Positions 24,385 through 34,095 of a stretch of 64,000 bases of DNA are shown here, in pieces. Below the pieces are notes generated by a model. That model saw only the letters and a program-made list of their open reading frames with translations. It searched no databases and had not been told where the DNA came from. A program made the position numbers and the translations under genes. Positions within the stretch are counted from its first letter, which is position 1; each line of letters opens with the position of its first letter. The stretch comes from an uncultured Alphaproteobacteria bacterium (lineage in GTDB: Bacteria > Pseudomonadota > Alphaproteobacteria > RF32 > CAG-239): contig CALXTU010000003.1 in the NCBI GenBank assembly GCA_944391495.1, positions 124,001 to 188,000 of the forward strand, read 5' to 3'.

Positions 24385-27205
24385 ATTGGTACTAGCTAAT
24401 CTGAAAGGTAATTTAAAAGAGCAATTTTTTGCTAAATTGGAGAATCCTGAATGGTTTGAAATACTAAAGGAAAAAAATCTTTTATGGTACTCTACAAATA
24501 CGAATGATTATGGCCAAGAATATAAAGAGTGGGCTGCTTTTCCGTATTTGCTAAAAATAGCCTCGGAAATTCCAGATAAAATTATGCGTTTTATACAACC
24601 TATTCTATCTGATATAAAAGCAAATAATATTCCAGAGTGGTGGCTTATTCAGCAAAGCGTTTCTCTATCAACAAAATTACCTGATAGAGATTTTATAGAA
24701 ATTATGAATGTATACAATGAAAGCCTGAAAAAATTAGATGGATTTGGATGGCAAGATGATGATATTTTAAAACAAGTATTAACGAAATTAAAGACTATAA
24801 ATAAAACTTTAGCATTAGATATATGTAGAAACTTATTATCTATCAAATTAACAAAAGATAAGTATAGTATAGGAGCTTCTTTTAGTCCATACATTAAAAT
24901 TGCCAATTCCGGTTATGGTTATGAGCAAATCATTAAAATAGTAAATACTATATTTTCAGATTTTTCAGAAGAATTATTGAATTTATATGTTTCTATAATA
25001 GCTAAAGATATGATTGATGGTTTATCTAAAGACGAAATTGATGGCTATTACTATACTGATTATATTCATCGTTCTGCTATCGAAAAACACGTTCAGGATA
25101 TTTATAAAACAAGTGAGCCGCTATATATCTTAGTGTCTGAAATTAGAGATAGATCCTTTGAATTAATTCAAAATGGAGATGCAAGTAGTAATCAAAAAGT
25201 TTTTGATCTTTTAAAAAGTTCAAATTGTCCAACAATGACGAGAATCATACTATACTTATTAAGAGTAAGTGATAGATATAATAATGATTTATTAGTTAAA
25301 TATCTTACAAATAGATATATTTTTGATGATAGTACATACCACCATGAGTATTATTTACTAATACAGGAGAAATTTAATTTACTTTCTATTGAAAATCAAA
25401 AGATTATATTGGATTATATAGATAAAGGACCAAATGGGGAATATTATGAAACAGATGACCAAACTTCATCTAAACAGAAAAAAAGTACATGGCGTTTATA
25501 CAAATTAACTCCTATCAAAAAATATTTATCTCAAGATATGTTGGATAAATATCGTGCAATATTATACAATGATAAAGGTGAAGAAGTAGAATACAGTAAT
25601 CATCCTGACATGCTTTTTTGGATGGAAAGTGGATTTATATCTTCACCACTAAATACAGACGAATTGTCAGAAAAAACGGTTGAAGAAATAGTAGCGTTTA
25701 TTAATTCTTGGAAATCCGATGATATGGTTTCTCATAAAATTGGTTTAGCAGAGGATCTTAGAAATGACTCTATATCAAATCCAAATAAGTATTTAAATTG
25801 TTTGGAAAAATTAAAAGCAATTGAAGATCCAACTTATATACACTACATATTATCTGGGTTACGTGATGCGAAAACAATAACAAATGCACAATGGCAAAAT
25901 ATAATTGAATTTAGCCAATGGATAGTTGAACAGAATAGTGTATTTGAAAATCGTAGTAAATTTCATGATGGTGATAGCGATTGGCAAAATGCTAAAGCGG
26001 TGGTCGCCGATTTGCTGTCTAAGGCGTTTAGATACAAAGAAAATTTAGAAGATTTTGATGAGAAATATCTTGATAAGGCTTTTAATATATTAAAAAAATT
26101 ATGTTTTGCAGAAGATAAATATTTAGAAAAGAAAGTAAAAGAAGAGAAAACTGTTAACAATCTAGGAGATTATTTAACATCTGCAATCAATTCATTACAC
26201 GGAAAGTCAGTGGAAGGATTAGTCCTTTATCTTATTTGGAGTAAAAATAACAATAAGCCATTAGAAGATATTGCTACGGTTATAGATGAATTATTTAAAA
26301 ATCTTAAGTACCTAGAAACATATGCTATTTTTGCACATATGCTTCCTTGGATACATTATGCATTGCCAACCATAACGGAAAATAATATTGATAACTTATT
26401 TCCGGAAGATTCAGAAAAACGCCATTTATTTGAAGCTACTTTTGCAACTTTTGTAGATTATTCACAAGTATATAATGATACGTTTCATTTGCTTAAAAGT
26501 AAATTTACATATGTACTTGAAAATCAAATATATTCTAATAATGAACAAACTAAAACAGAAGATTCTCAGGTAAGTAAATTTCTAGCTATATGTTATGGTA
26601 GAGGTCTGTTTGATTTGAATTCTGAAATAATTAAATTGTTATTTAACGACCACAACAACTATCAGAAACAGGTGGAATTTATAAATTATATAGGTTTTTC
26701 TATGTGGAATAGAGACAACCCAGACCAGATTATAGCGCAAGAAGTTATCAATAGATTTGTTAAACTCTGGGAATGGCTGTTACAAGAAATAAAAGGAAAA
26801 GAAATCAAATATACAGAAGTATTATCGCAATTTGAAAGATGGTATCAATGTAATCAATTTGATGAACAGTGGGTAATAGATAACCTTCATAATTTGGTTG
26901 TTAGCCATAATGTTCCTATTCAATTATTTATGATTGAGGATAACTTACTAAGAGATTTACCGAAATTTCCGAGAAAAATTTTTGATATCATATCAAAATT
27001 AATAATTTCATCAAAACAGCGATTATTTATTTCAAACAAATCATTTATTGAAGAATTAGTTAAATATATCTTTGAAAATGATTTTACAGATGATCCTAAA
27101 TTAAAATCAGATAAAGATGCTTTCATTAATAAATATCTTGCAAATTGTGAAGGTTGGCAAGTAGATGTGGAAACAGAAAAACTTTCGAAGTATATAGAAA
27201 CTTAA
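24347..27205 (+). CDS. unknown large helical-repeat protein, second gene of a two-gene unit (952 aa)
   Basis: The ATG at 24347 has AGAGG eight bases upstream and lies inside the previous gene. The protein is almost wholly helical, rich in Leu, Ile, Lys and Asn, with repeated Trp-containing helices (EWWLIQQSVSLSTKLPD, EFSQWIVEQNSVFENRS, LWEWLLQEIKGKE). It looks like a stacked alpha-solenoid of the HEAT or TPR kind. There is no Walker A, nuclease motif, signal peptide or membrane segment. In large defence systems such solenoids sense a trigger or scaffold an effector; the smaller partner would then be the effector. I know no named system with this pair. Confidence 0.7.
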   Translation: MSSWKKPTQEQIKLVLANLKGNLKEQFFAKLENPEWFEILKEKNLLWYSTNTNDYGQEYKEWAAFPYLLKIASEIPDKIMRFIQPILSDIKANNIPEWWLIQQSVSLSTKLPDRDFIEIMNVYNESLKKLDGFGWQDDDILKQVLTKLKTINKTLALDICRNLLSIKLTKDKYSIGASFSPYIKIANSGYGYEQIIKIVNTIFSDFSEELLNLYVSIIAKDMIDGLSKDEIDGYYYTDYIHRSAIEKHVQDIYKTSEPLYILVSEIRDRSFELIQNGDASSNQKVFDLLKSSNCPTMTRIILYLLRVSDRYNNDLLVKYLTNRYIFDDSTYHHEYYLLIQEKFNLLSIENQKIILDYIDKGPNGEYYETDDQTSSKQKKSTWRLYKLTPIKKYLSQDMLDKYRAILYNDKGEEVEYSNHPDMLFWMESGFISSPLNTDELSEKTVEEIVAFINSWKSDDMVSHKIGLAEDLRNDSISNPNKYLNCLEKLKAIEDPTYIHYILSGLRDAKTITNAQWQNIIEFSQWIVEQNSVFENRSKFHDGDSDWQNAKAVVADLLSKAFRYKENLEDFDEKYLDKAFNILKKLCFAEDKYLEKKVKEEKTVNNLGDYLTSAINSLHGKSVEGLVLYLIWSKNNNKPLEDIATVIDELFKNLKYLETYAIFAHMLPWIHYALPTITENNIDNLFPEDSEKRHLFEATFATFVDYSQVYNDTFHLLKSKFTYVLENQIYSNNEQTKTEDSQVSKFLAICYGRGLFDLNSEIIKLLFNDHNNYQKQVEFINYIGFSMWNRDNPDQIIAQEVINRFVKLWEWLLQEIKGKEIKYTEVLSQFERWYQCNQFDEQWVIDNLHNLVVSHNVPIQLFMIEDNLLRDLPKFPRKIFDIISKLIISSKQRLFISNKSFIEELVKYIFENDFTDDPKLKSDKDAFINKYLANCEGWQVDVETEKLSKYIET

Positions 27206-27409
27206 TAATTACTAATTGCGATTTATTCATTTTTATGTTTTTTACTAACCTATTGCTTGTTGGAAATAGGTTGAGGGTTGTCAGGCGTTTTTAGAACATT
27301 TGAAGCTGTAATAAATTTTAACAGCTATTTGTAATAGCTAAATTTTACCTTGCAAAAATTAGCTTTGTTAAATAAACTCTGCTTAAATAATAAAAGGACT
27401 TCCGTTGAT
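27206..27409. other. gap with a displaced phosphatase-gene fragment
   Basis: No complete gene. The main content is the 42-bp copy of the phosphatase gene's end at 27271-27312. AT-rich sequence before the next start holds AAAAGGAC as a ribosome-binding site. Promoter signals are unclear. Confidence 0.5.
27271..27312 (+). repeat. 42-bp copy of the 3' end of the phosphatase gene
   Basis: It matches 33201-33242 at 40 of 42 positions and includes the last 13 codons and stop-codon region of the low-molecular-weight phosphatase gene. The nearer upstream sequence matches only weakly. It is a remnant, not an expressed gene. Confidence 0.8.
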
Positions 27410-29449
27410 ATGAACCGATATTTTTACGCAGATACAATTGAGAACTTTATAAAGAGTGATTCTAACTATATCTTAGGCTCGCTCGTGAGAAACTCACCGT
27501 TTGACATTACAGATCTGCAAAGAAATGCATGGGAAGAAGAAATTAATTTGTTGAGTTCCATTCTGCAAAATGAAAAAGGACAAATTATTTTTGAATATGA
27601 TATTCCCCGGTTGGGCAAACGAATAGATGTTGTTTTACTGATAAGCGGAATTGTTTATGCTTTGGAATTTAAGGTTAACTCTACTGAATATCTGCGTCAA
27701 GATATAGAACAGGTATGGGATTACGCTTTGGATTTGAAAAATTTTCATGAAGCTAGCCATAATTTGACGGTTGTTCCGATTTTAATTGCTACAAATGCTA
27801 AAGATAGTTCACAAGTTCAGCAATTTAGTCACTATAATGACCTTGTTTTTGAACCTATTTTATGTAATGCGGGTGAACTCAGTAATGTAATTCAAAAAAT
27901 AAAAGCTCAAAACGTTGTAAATATTGACTTGAGCGATTGGAAAAACAGCCGTTATAAGCCAACACCGACAATTATTCAGGCGGCAAGTTCACTTTATCTA
28001 AATCACTCAGTGAAAGATATTACACGTACGGAGGCTTCCGGTCAAAGTTTACAGCAAACAACAGATTTTATCTCTCAAATTATACAATATTCCCGGGATA
28101 ATCACGAAAAATCTATTTGTTTTGTAACTGGTGTGCCGGGAGCCGGAAAGACCTTAGTAGGCTTAAATGTTGCTGTTCAACAATTCAACCAAGGTGATTT
28201 AGCGGTATATCTGTCCGGTAATCAACCGTTGGTAGATGTTTTAACCGAAGCGCTGGCTCGTGATAAGAAAAGACAGGAAAATGAGAAAAATCCAGAAAAG
28301 CATTATACACTTACTGAGGCAAGGCGGAATGTAAAATCCTTTATTCAAATTGTGCACCATTACCGTAATACTTCTTTAAGCAAGATTAAAACGCCAATTC
28401 GCGATGGAATTTTGGAAATTGATCCAGCAAAAGTTAAAAAGCATCAGGAAGATGGTTATTCAGAAGTTGAGCACGTCGCTATTTTCGATGAAGCTCAACG
28501 TGCATGGACACAGCAACAGTTAGCTAACTGGTTATCACGTAAACAGGGAATTAAAGATTTTCCAATGTCTGAACCGGAATTTTTGATTTGGTCATTGGAT
28601 TTGCGTGAGGATTGGGCTGTCATTATTTGTTTAGTTGGCGGTGGTCAGGAAATTAATACCGGTGAAGCTGGTATTTCTGAATGGTTAAGAGCCATAAATA
28701 ACAGTTTTTCTAATTGGAATGTTTTTATTTCTGATAAGTTGAGAGATAAAGAATATGCAACGAGAGAAATTGATAGATTGCTTGAGAATAATACTCGTGT
28801 TCGAAAGAAATCAGATTTACACCTTGCTGTGTCTATGCGATCATTTCGTGCCGAACAGCTTTCTGAATTTGTTCATGCACTTTTAGCTTCTGATGTAGAT
28901 GAGAGCAAAAGATTATATGGATCCCTAAAAGATAGATATCCAATAGTTTTAACACGTTCACTGGATAAAGCAAAAGCTTGGCTTAAACAGCAGAAAAGAG
29001 GTTCTGAACGTTATGGTATGTTAGTATCATCTCAGGCTCAACGCTTAAGACCTTTATCTATTGATGTTCGTTGCAAACCTGACACAGTACATTGGTTTTT
29101 GGATGATATTGATGACATTAGATCATCTTTATTCTTGGAAGATGCCGCTTCGGAATTTGATGTACAGGGGCTAGAATTAGATTGGACATGTATTGTTTGG
29201 GATGGAGATTTGCGCCGCGAAGATAATACGTGGGGCAATTATTCATTTACGGGAAATAAGTGGCAAAACATCCGTTCAGAAGAAAGAAAGGCTTTTCAAA
29301 TCAATGCTTATAGGGTTTTATTAACGCGTGCCAGACAAGGTATGATTATTTGTGTTCCGGAGGGCAATCCAGAAGATGGAACCAGAAATCCAAAATATTA
29401 TGATGAGACATTTGATTATCTGAAAAGCATCGGATTAGAGGTAATATAA
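27410..29449 (+). CDS. nuclease-DUF2075 helicase fusion, 679 aa
   Basis: The ATG at 27410 follows AAAAGGAC; a frame extension to 27350 lacks such a site. The N-terminal domain has a PD-(D/E)XK pattern: KRIDVVLLISG near residue 75 and ALEFKVN near 89 supply D and ExK. A DUF2075/Schlafen-like superfamily 1 motor follows, with Walker A TGVPGAGKT near 238, AIFDEAQRAW near 362 and the late motif YRVLLTRARQG near 640. DUF2075 proteins are frequent in defence islands; the nuclease end suggests it cuts DNA or RNA while translocating. It is followed after 26 bp by a second helicase-nuclease. Confidence 0.8.
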   Translation: MNRYFYADTIENFIKSDSNYILGSLVRNSPFDITDLQRNAWEEEINLLSSILQNEKGQIIFEYDIPRLGKRIDVVLLISGIVYALEFKVNSTEYLRQDIEQVWDYALDLKNFHEASHNLTVVPILIATNAKDSSQVQQFSHYNDLVFEPILCNAGELSNVIQKIKAQNVVNIDLSDWKNSRYKPTPTIIQAASSLYLNHSVKDITRTEASGQSLQQTTDFISQIIQYSRDNHEKSICFVTGVPGAGKTLVGLNVAVQQFNQGDLAVYLSGNQPLVDVLTEALARDKKRQENEKNPEKHYTLTEARRNVKSFIQIVHHYRNTSLSKIKTPIRDGILEIDPAKVKKHQEDGYSEVEHVAIFDEAQRAWTQQQLANWLSRKQGIKDFPMSEPEFLIWSLDLREDWAVIICLVGGGQEINTGEAGISEWLRAINNSFSNWNVFISDKLRDKEYATREIDRLLENNTRVRKKSDLHLAVSMRSFRAEQLSEFVHALLASDVDESKRLYGSLKDRYPIVLTRSLDKAKAWLKQQKRGSERYGMLVSSQAQRLRPLSIDVRCKPDTVHWFLDDIDDIRSSLFLEDAASEFDVQGLELDWTCIVWDGDLRREDNTWGNYSFTGNKWQNIRSEERKAFQINAYRVLLTRARQGMIICVPEGNPEDGTRNPKYYDETFDYLKSIGLEVI

Positions 29450-29475
29450 TTTTTAGTTTATGTGGAACTTGACTA

Positions 29476-32400
29476 ATGAAAACAACTTCTCAAAATATTT
29501 TGAACCTAATAAAAACATCTAATGGCTTAAAAGCATCTGAAATAGCTCAAAAACTTAATCTTGATAAAAATGAAGTGAAAGCTGTTTTGCTAACGGATTT
29601 AAAGGATTTATGTTATCAAGATACACGCTATAAATGGTATTTTCATCAAGATGATTCATCTGTTGTAAATAACAAAAAAAATGTAGATACAAAATTATCT
29701 AACTTATGTCGTTATTATCTTAATTGTTTGAATATAGAGGATAATAATAGTATTTCAGAGTTTCTTTCAAGCAATTATTCCTTAAAATATATAGAACTTA
29801 AAAATCTAGATATTTCGAGTGAAAAAAATATTGATGCTGTAAATTTTTTGCATAAAACTTTATCGACTCCTAATAAAAACATGGTAACCTATGTAGGTTA
29901 TCCTGTTATGGTAGAAAAGATATTTTCTTCAAAAACTAATAAATCGTATTTAAAAGTTGCTCCTGTATTTTTATTCCCTGTTGAATATAATGCGGGCGAA
30001 ATAAATGTTTCCTCCATTCCTAGCATAAATAAAGAAGTAATAAAGCAATACAGTACACAAAATTCGGAAGACAATCTGATATATGAAATAATTGAACTTG
30101 AAAAACAACTTGGACTGGATATAGTAGACAACGATGTAGAATTGGATGATCTTATTAGTAGGTTGCAACAATTACGTCAATGGGCTTGGAAAGAAGAAAT
30201 GGATCCTGAAAGCCTTACAAACGAAACACCTATACAAGATATAAATACTGAAGGAATTTATAATCGTGCAATTATAATTGCTACGGAAAAATCTCCATTT
30301 ACACTAGGGTTGGAAAATGAACTTTCAGAATTATCCAAATTAGATGAAAATGAGTATAAAGGAACCGCTCTTTACGATTGGATAAATTTAAGTAGTTCTG
30401 TGGGCAATATAAAGGAAGAAATATCTGATAATATTTTGGAAGTATTACCTCTTAATTCTGAACAAGAACAAGCGGTGCGTACTTCGCTATCATCAAATGT
30501 AACAATTGTAACAGGACCTCCGGGAACAGGTAAATCGCAAGTTGTAACAGATTTACTTGTTAATGCGATATGGAAAGGACAAAATGTTTTATTTACAAGT
30601 AAAAACAATAAAGCTGTTGATGTAGTAGAAGCTAGATTAAATAATTTAAGCACTAGACCTGTAATGCTTCGTATAAGCGCGACACAGAATAATACAAACA
30701 TTCTTTCGGTTATAAATACTTTGTTATCTACAACAGTTAATATTCAAGATAAAGTTGATTATGAAAATCTTTCTAAAATTTATTTTGAAGAAGTAAATGT
30801 ATATGAAAGTTTACGTAATAAAAAAGAAGCGTGTGTTGCTTTAAGAAATAAAATAGACCAATTAGAACAAAGAATTTGCGCTTTTAGAGAGCAATGGCAA
30901 AAATATTATCCTGATATTACAAGCAAACAAATTGATAATTTTAATGCATGTTTTAACGTCGTTTCTAGGTGCTTATATAAAACAATAAAAGAAAAGCAAA
31001 ATTGGTTAATAAAAATATTTTGGCCTATTCTTTTTAAGGCTCGAAAAAATAAGTTTATTAATGCTATTGCTTCATTTAACATAATGGCAGAAAATTATGG
31101 TATTAAACAAATACCAGAGAATTTAAATGAGGTAATTTTAAAAGAATATTCTTTGGAATTTGAGGATTGTATCAGCAATATGTATTCTATCATAGAATAC
31201 CAAGATTTGCTTTCAACACTTGCAACAATGGAAACATTAGAAAATATTGATCGCAAGCTGTGGAACCATAAAAATTCTTTAGCAAAAAAATCTACAATCT
31301 TATGGGACAAATGGTTGTTGGCAAGGCCTATAAATATTTCCCCTGCAGAAAGACAAAATATGTCTCGCTTTGTTTCTGCTTTAAAGTTACAGCAAGGAAA
31401 GAATATAGGAAATGATCAAAAATTTGCCAAAGAACTCACTAATATGCATAAGTTAGTTGCGAAATTTCTACCTTGTTGGGCAGTTACATCGCTCTCTGCC
31501 AAGGGGAGAATACCTTTTTCACCGGCAATATATGATGTACTTGTGATAGATGAAGCAAGTCAGTGTGACATTGCCTCTATGCTACCACTGCTATATCGAA
31601 CTAAAAGAGTTGTGATAATAGGAGATAACAAACAATTACCCCATATTAGTTCAATTTCTAAAAAACAGGACGTAAATTTATTGCAAAAATATAACGTTGA
31701 TTATGAGTGGACATATTCATCCAATTCAATTTTTGATCTTGCAAGTATCGTAAATACACCATCCTCTCTTGTTAATTTGTTGGATCATCATAGAAGTTTT
31801 GCAGATATTATAGAATTTTCTAATAAAGAATTTTATGAGGGTAAATTAAGAGTTGCAACAGATTATAGAAAATTAAAACTTCCAAAAAATGAGATAGCAG
31901 GGGTTAGATGGATTGATATTAAAGGTAAAGTTTTAAAACCATATAATGGAGGAGCTTTCAACAATGCGGAAATCAAACAAATTATAGAGGAATTAAATAG
32001 ACTAGTCATACAAAATGATTACCAGGGCAGTATAGGTATAGTTACTCCTTTCAGAGCTCAGGCAGATAAGATTAGGGATGCTATTGAAAAATTGCCAGAA
32101 TTAAAAAATAGATTATATGCGAAAAATGATTTTTTAGTTGATACTGTTCATAAATTTCAAGGGGATGAGAGAGATATAATAATTTTTTCATCAGTAATTT
32201 CTCAAAACACTCCATTTGGCGCTATAATTTTCTTAAAAAATACTGGGAACCTTTTTAATGTTGCAATTACTAGAGCTCGTTCGATTTTGATTGTTGTAGG
32301 CGATATGGATTATTGTGCACACTGTAATGTACCTTATATGGAACATTTTGTTGAATATACCAATACTTTGGGAAATAAAATATTGCCGTCAGATACAACA

Positions 32401-32757
32401 ATATTTTATCCTGAAACTAGAGATTATCCAGCAGTTCAGAATATTGAGCAAGTTTCTGAGTGGGAAAAATATTTGTATACCAAATTATTTGATGCTGGTA
32501 TTGCAACATCTCCTCAATATCCCGTTGATAAATATAAGCTGGATTTGGCAATAATTATTAATGATAAAAAGAAGTTAGACATTGAAGTTGATGGTGAAAC
32601 GTACCATCGTGATTGGAATGGTGAATTATGTTACCGAGATCAATTAAGGAATCAGCGTCTATTTGAATTGGGTTGGGATGTGAAGCGTTTTTGGGTTTAC
32701 CAAATAAGAGATCAATTACCTTGGTGTATAGAGCAAATTCGTAAGTGGCTTCAATAA
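29476..32757 (+). CDS. UPF1-like SF1 helicase with C-terminal nuclease domain, 1093 aa
   Basis: The first 60 residues look like a winged helix (ILNLIKTSNGLKASEIAQKL). The superfamily 1 motor has GPPGTGKSQVV near residue 347, IDEASQCDIASM near 691, IVTPFRAQADKIR near 855, DTVHKFQGDERDIII near 890 and NVAITRARS near 929; a helical insertion of about 250 residues separates the first two. The last 100 residues end in a Vsr/MTES_1575-type nuclease (LDIEVDGETYHRDW, then RDQLRNQRLFELGWDVKRFW). Single-chain helicase-Vsr proteins, such as Hhe, act in antiphage defence. This one has a different N-terminal domain. Confidence 0.82.
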   Translation: MKTTSQNILNLIKTSNGLKASEIAQKLNLDKNEVKAVLLTDLKDLCYQDTRYKWYFHQDDSSVVNNKKNVDTKLSNLCRYYLNCLNIEDNNSISEFLSSNYSLKYIELKNLDISSEKNIDAVNFLHKTLSTPNKNMVTYVGYPVMVEKIFSSKTNKSYLKVAPVFLFPVEYNAGEINVSSIPSINKEVIKQYSTQNSEDNLIYEIIELEKQLGLDIVDNDVELDDLISRLQQLRQWAWKEEMDPESLTNETPIQDINTEGIYNRAIIIATEKSPFTLGLENELSELSKLDENEYKGTALYDWINLSSSVGNIKEEISDNILEVLPLNSEQEQAVRTSLSSNVTIVTGPPGTGKSQVVTDLLVNAIWKGQNVLFTSKNNKAVDVVEARLNNLSTRPVMLRISATQNNTNILSVINTLLSTTVNIQDKVDYENLSKIYFEEVNVYESLRNKKEACVALRNKIDQLEQRICAFREQWQKYYPDITSKQIDNFNACFNVVSRCLYKTIKEKQNWLIKIFWPILFKARKNKFINAIASFNIMAENYGIKQIPENLNEVILKEYSLEFEDCISNMYSIIEYQDLLSTLATMETLENIDRKLWNHKNSLAKKSTILWDKWLLARPINISPAERQNMSRFVSALKLQQGKNIGNDQKFAKELTNMHKLVAKFLPCWAVTSLSAKGRIPFSPAIYDVLVIDEASQCDIASMLPLLYRTKRVVIIGDNKQLPHISSISKKQDVNLLQKYNVDYEWTYSSNSIFDLASIVNTPSSLVNLLDHHRSFADIIEFSNKEFYEGKLRVATDYRKLKLPKNEIAGVRWIDIKGKVLKPYNGGAFNNAEIKQIIEELNRLVIQNDYQGSIGIVTPFRAQADKIRDAIEKLPELKNRLYAKNDFLVDTVHKFQGDERDIIIFSSVISQNTPFGAIIFLKNTGNLFNVAITRARSILIVVGDMDYCAHCNVPYMEHFVEYTNTLGNKILPSDTTIFYPETRDYPAVQNIEQVSEWEKYLYTKLFDAGIATSPQYPVDKYKLDLAIIINDKKKLDIEVDGETYHRDWNGELCYRDQLRNQRLFELGWDVKRFWVYQIRDQLPWCIEQIRKWLQ

Positions 32758-32782
32758 TGATGCTAAATATGGATTAATATAA

Positions 32783-33241
32783 ATGATCAAAGTTTTGTTT
32801 GTATGTTTGGGGAATATTTGTCGGTCGCCGATGGCGCAGTTTGTGTTTAAGCAAATGGTTGAAGAACGCGGTTTGTCCGACCAGTTTGAAATTGATTCTG
32901 TCGCTACCGAAAGTTATAACGAGATGTGTCACGCCGGCATTCATCATGGCACGCGCGAGATGTTGAAATCCATGCATGTGCCGTTTGAGGAGCATTATTC
33001 TCGGCGCATTCGTCCGCGCGATTATGCTTATTATGACTATATTTTAGCGATGGATGACAGTAACATTGAGGACCTTCAATCGCTCGTCGGTCCGGATACG
33101 GAAAACAAAATCCATCGCTTGCTTGATTATACGAATAACCCACGCAACATTCGCGACCCTTGGTATACCGGAAATTTTGATGAGAGTTATTGGGATATTG
33201 TTGAGGGATGTCAGGCGTTTTTAGAGCATTTGAAGCTGTAA
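32783..33241 (+). CDS. low-molecular-weight protein-tyrosine phosphatase
   Basis: A 152-residue cytoplasmic phosphatase that removes phosphate from tyrosine residues. The catalytic loop CLGNICRSP at residues 8-16 holds the nucleophilic Cys and Arg, and DPWYTG near 130 supplies the general-acid Asp. Its GC content is higher than that of the flanking helicase genes, like the phage-type part of the island. The last 42 bp are duplicated at 27271-27312, so it marks one end of the inserted helicase module. Reading is in the same direction as the SPFH-like gene 21 bp downstream. Confidence 0.92.
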   Translation: MIKVLFVCLGNICRSPMAQFVFKQMVEERGLSDQFEIDSVATESYNEMCHAGIHHGTREMLKSMHVPFEEHYSRRIRPRDYAYYDYILAMDDSNIEDLQSLVGPDTENKIHRLLDYTNNPRNIRDPWYTGNFDESYWDIVEGCQAFLEHLKL

Positions 33242-33242
33242 T
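33201..33242 (+). repeat. intact-gene copy of the 42-bp repeat
   Basis: Second member of the direct repeat pair with 27271-27312, 5930 bp apart, with two mismatches. It is part of the phosphatase coding sequence. Confidence 0.8.
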
Positions 33243-33262
33243 GAAGATAAGGATTGAATGAC

Positions 33263-33844
33263 ATGGATAATACAGTAAGTTTTGCGGAACTAATACTAAA
33301 ATTTTGGGATACCATATTGAAGTACATATGGCCTCTTTACTTCCGTCATGAAGGATTTGAGATAATTAAAAAGACCTATGGGAAACCCAAAAAAATTTAT
33401 AAAGATGAAGAAAGATGGTGCTGGAAAGTTCCTTTCTGCCAAACTTTCGATATAGTTGATATGCGTGACCATACATTTAATAGCACAGCTCATTCTTTTG
33501 GTTATAGCGCTGAACACATTGTTCCATATAATATCGTAATTGATACACAAGTAGAATTTCGTATAAAGGATCCTTTTGTTATCTATAATTTAAATAATGA
33601 CTTTACCAAGCAAGTGAACCCATTGTATATTTTTGTTTCAAATCAAGTTCATCAATTATTATCATCGTGTTTTGTTGATTTTAAGGCCTCAGCTTGTCTA
33701 GATGTAAATGAATTACAAAATATTATTAATGATAAGGTACATGAATTTAAAAATAGTGATGAAAAATTTTATCAATATATTGAAATAAATAAAATTATCG
33801 TCACATCATATGATTACAATATTTCATTGAGACAAATTCAATAA
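33263..33844 (+). CDS. SPFH/Band 7-like protein, 193 aa
   Basis: The ATG at 33263 has AAGGAT eight bases upstream; a TTG at 33254 is less likely. After a hydrophobic, membrane-touching N-terminus (ILKFWDTILKYIWPLYF) comes the pattern typical of SPFH proteins: WKVPFCQTFDIVDMRDHT near residues 50-70, VIDTQVEFRIKDPFVIYN near 93-110, and VNPLYIFVSNQVHQLLSS. Such proteins form membrane scaffolds. It is short and AT-rich, and follows the phosphatase gene. SPFH proteins occur in some defence systems; a role here is inferred from the location only. Confidence 0.6.
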   Translation: MDNTVSFAELILKFWDTILKYIWPLYFRHEGFEIIKKTYGKPKKIYKDEERWCWKVPFCQTFDIVDMRDHTFNSTAHSFGYSAEHIVPYNIVIDTQVEFRIKDPFVIYNLNNDFTKQVNPLYIFVSNQVHQLLSSCFVDFKASACLDVNELQNIINDKVHEFKNSDEKFYQYIEINKIIVTSYDYNISLRQIQ

Positions 33845-33849
33845 TTTGA

Positions 33850-34095
33850 CTAAGATAATTTATTATCATGAGAATATTTTTCTCTAATTGTATTGTATTT
33901 ATACTTATCGACCATTTGTTCGAGTTTAAATTGTAAACGGTTGAGGCGGTCGCGCGATCTTGTCGGTAGCGGATTACCATAGGCCTTTTTTAGTAAAGTT
34001 TCGATTTGAGTTAAAGTTCGGCCGGCGTGATAATAAACCATCACAAAGTTTGTCCGGTTGCTGGGATTAATATCCTTGTATTTGCGCATTTTCAT
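33850..34095 (-). CDS. small basic phage-type protein, 81 aa
   Basis: A basic, helical protein that overlaps the stop of the 101-residue gene upstream by four bases (a second ATG two codons on at 34089 is an alternative). INPSNRTNFVMVYYHAGRTLTQIETLLKKAYGNPLP followed by TRSRDRLNRLQFKLEQ suggests DNA binding by a helix-turn-helix, but no family can be named. Base composition is like the phage-type genes on the left of the island, so this pair may be backbone rather than cargo. Confidence 0.55.
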   Translation of the reverse strand: MKMRKYKDINPSNRTNFVMVYYHAGRTLTQIETLLKKAYGNPLPTRSRDRLNRLQFKLEQMVDKYKYNTIREKYSHDNKLS

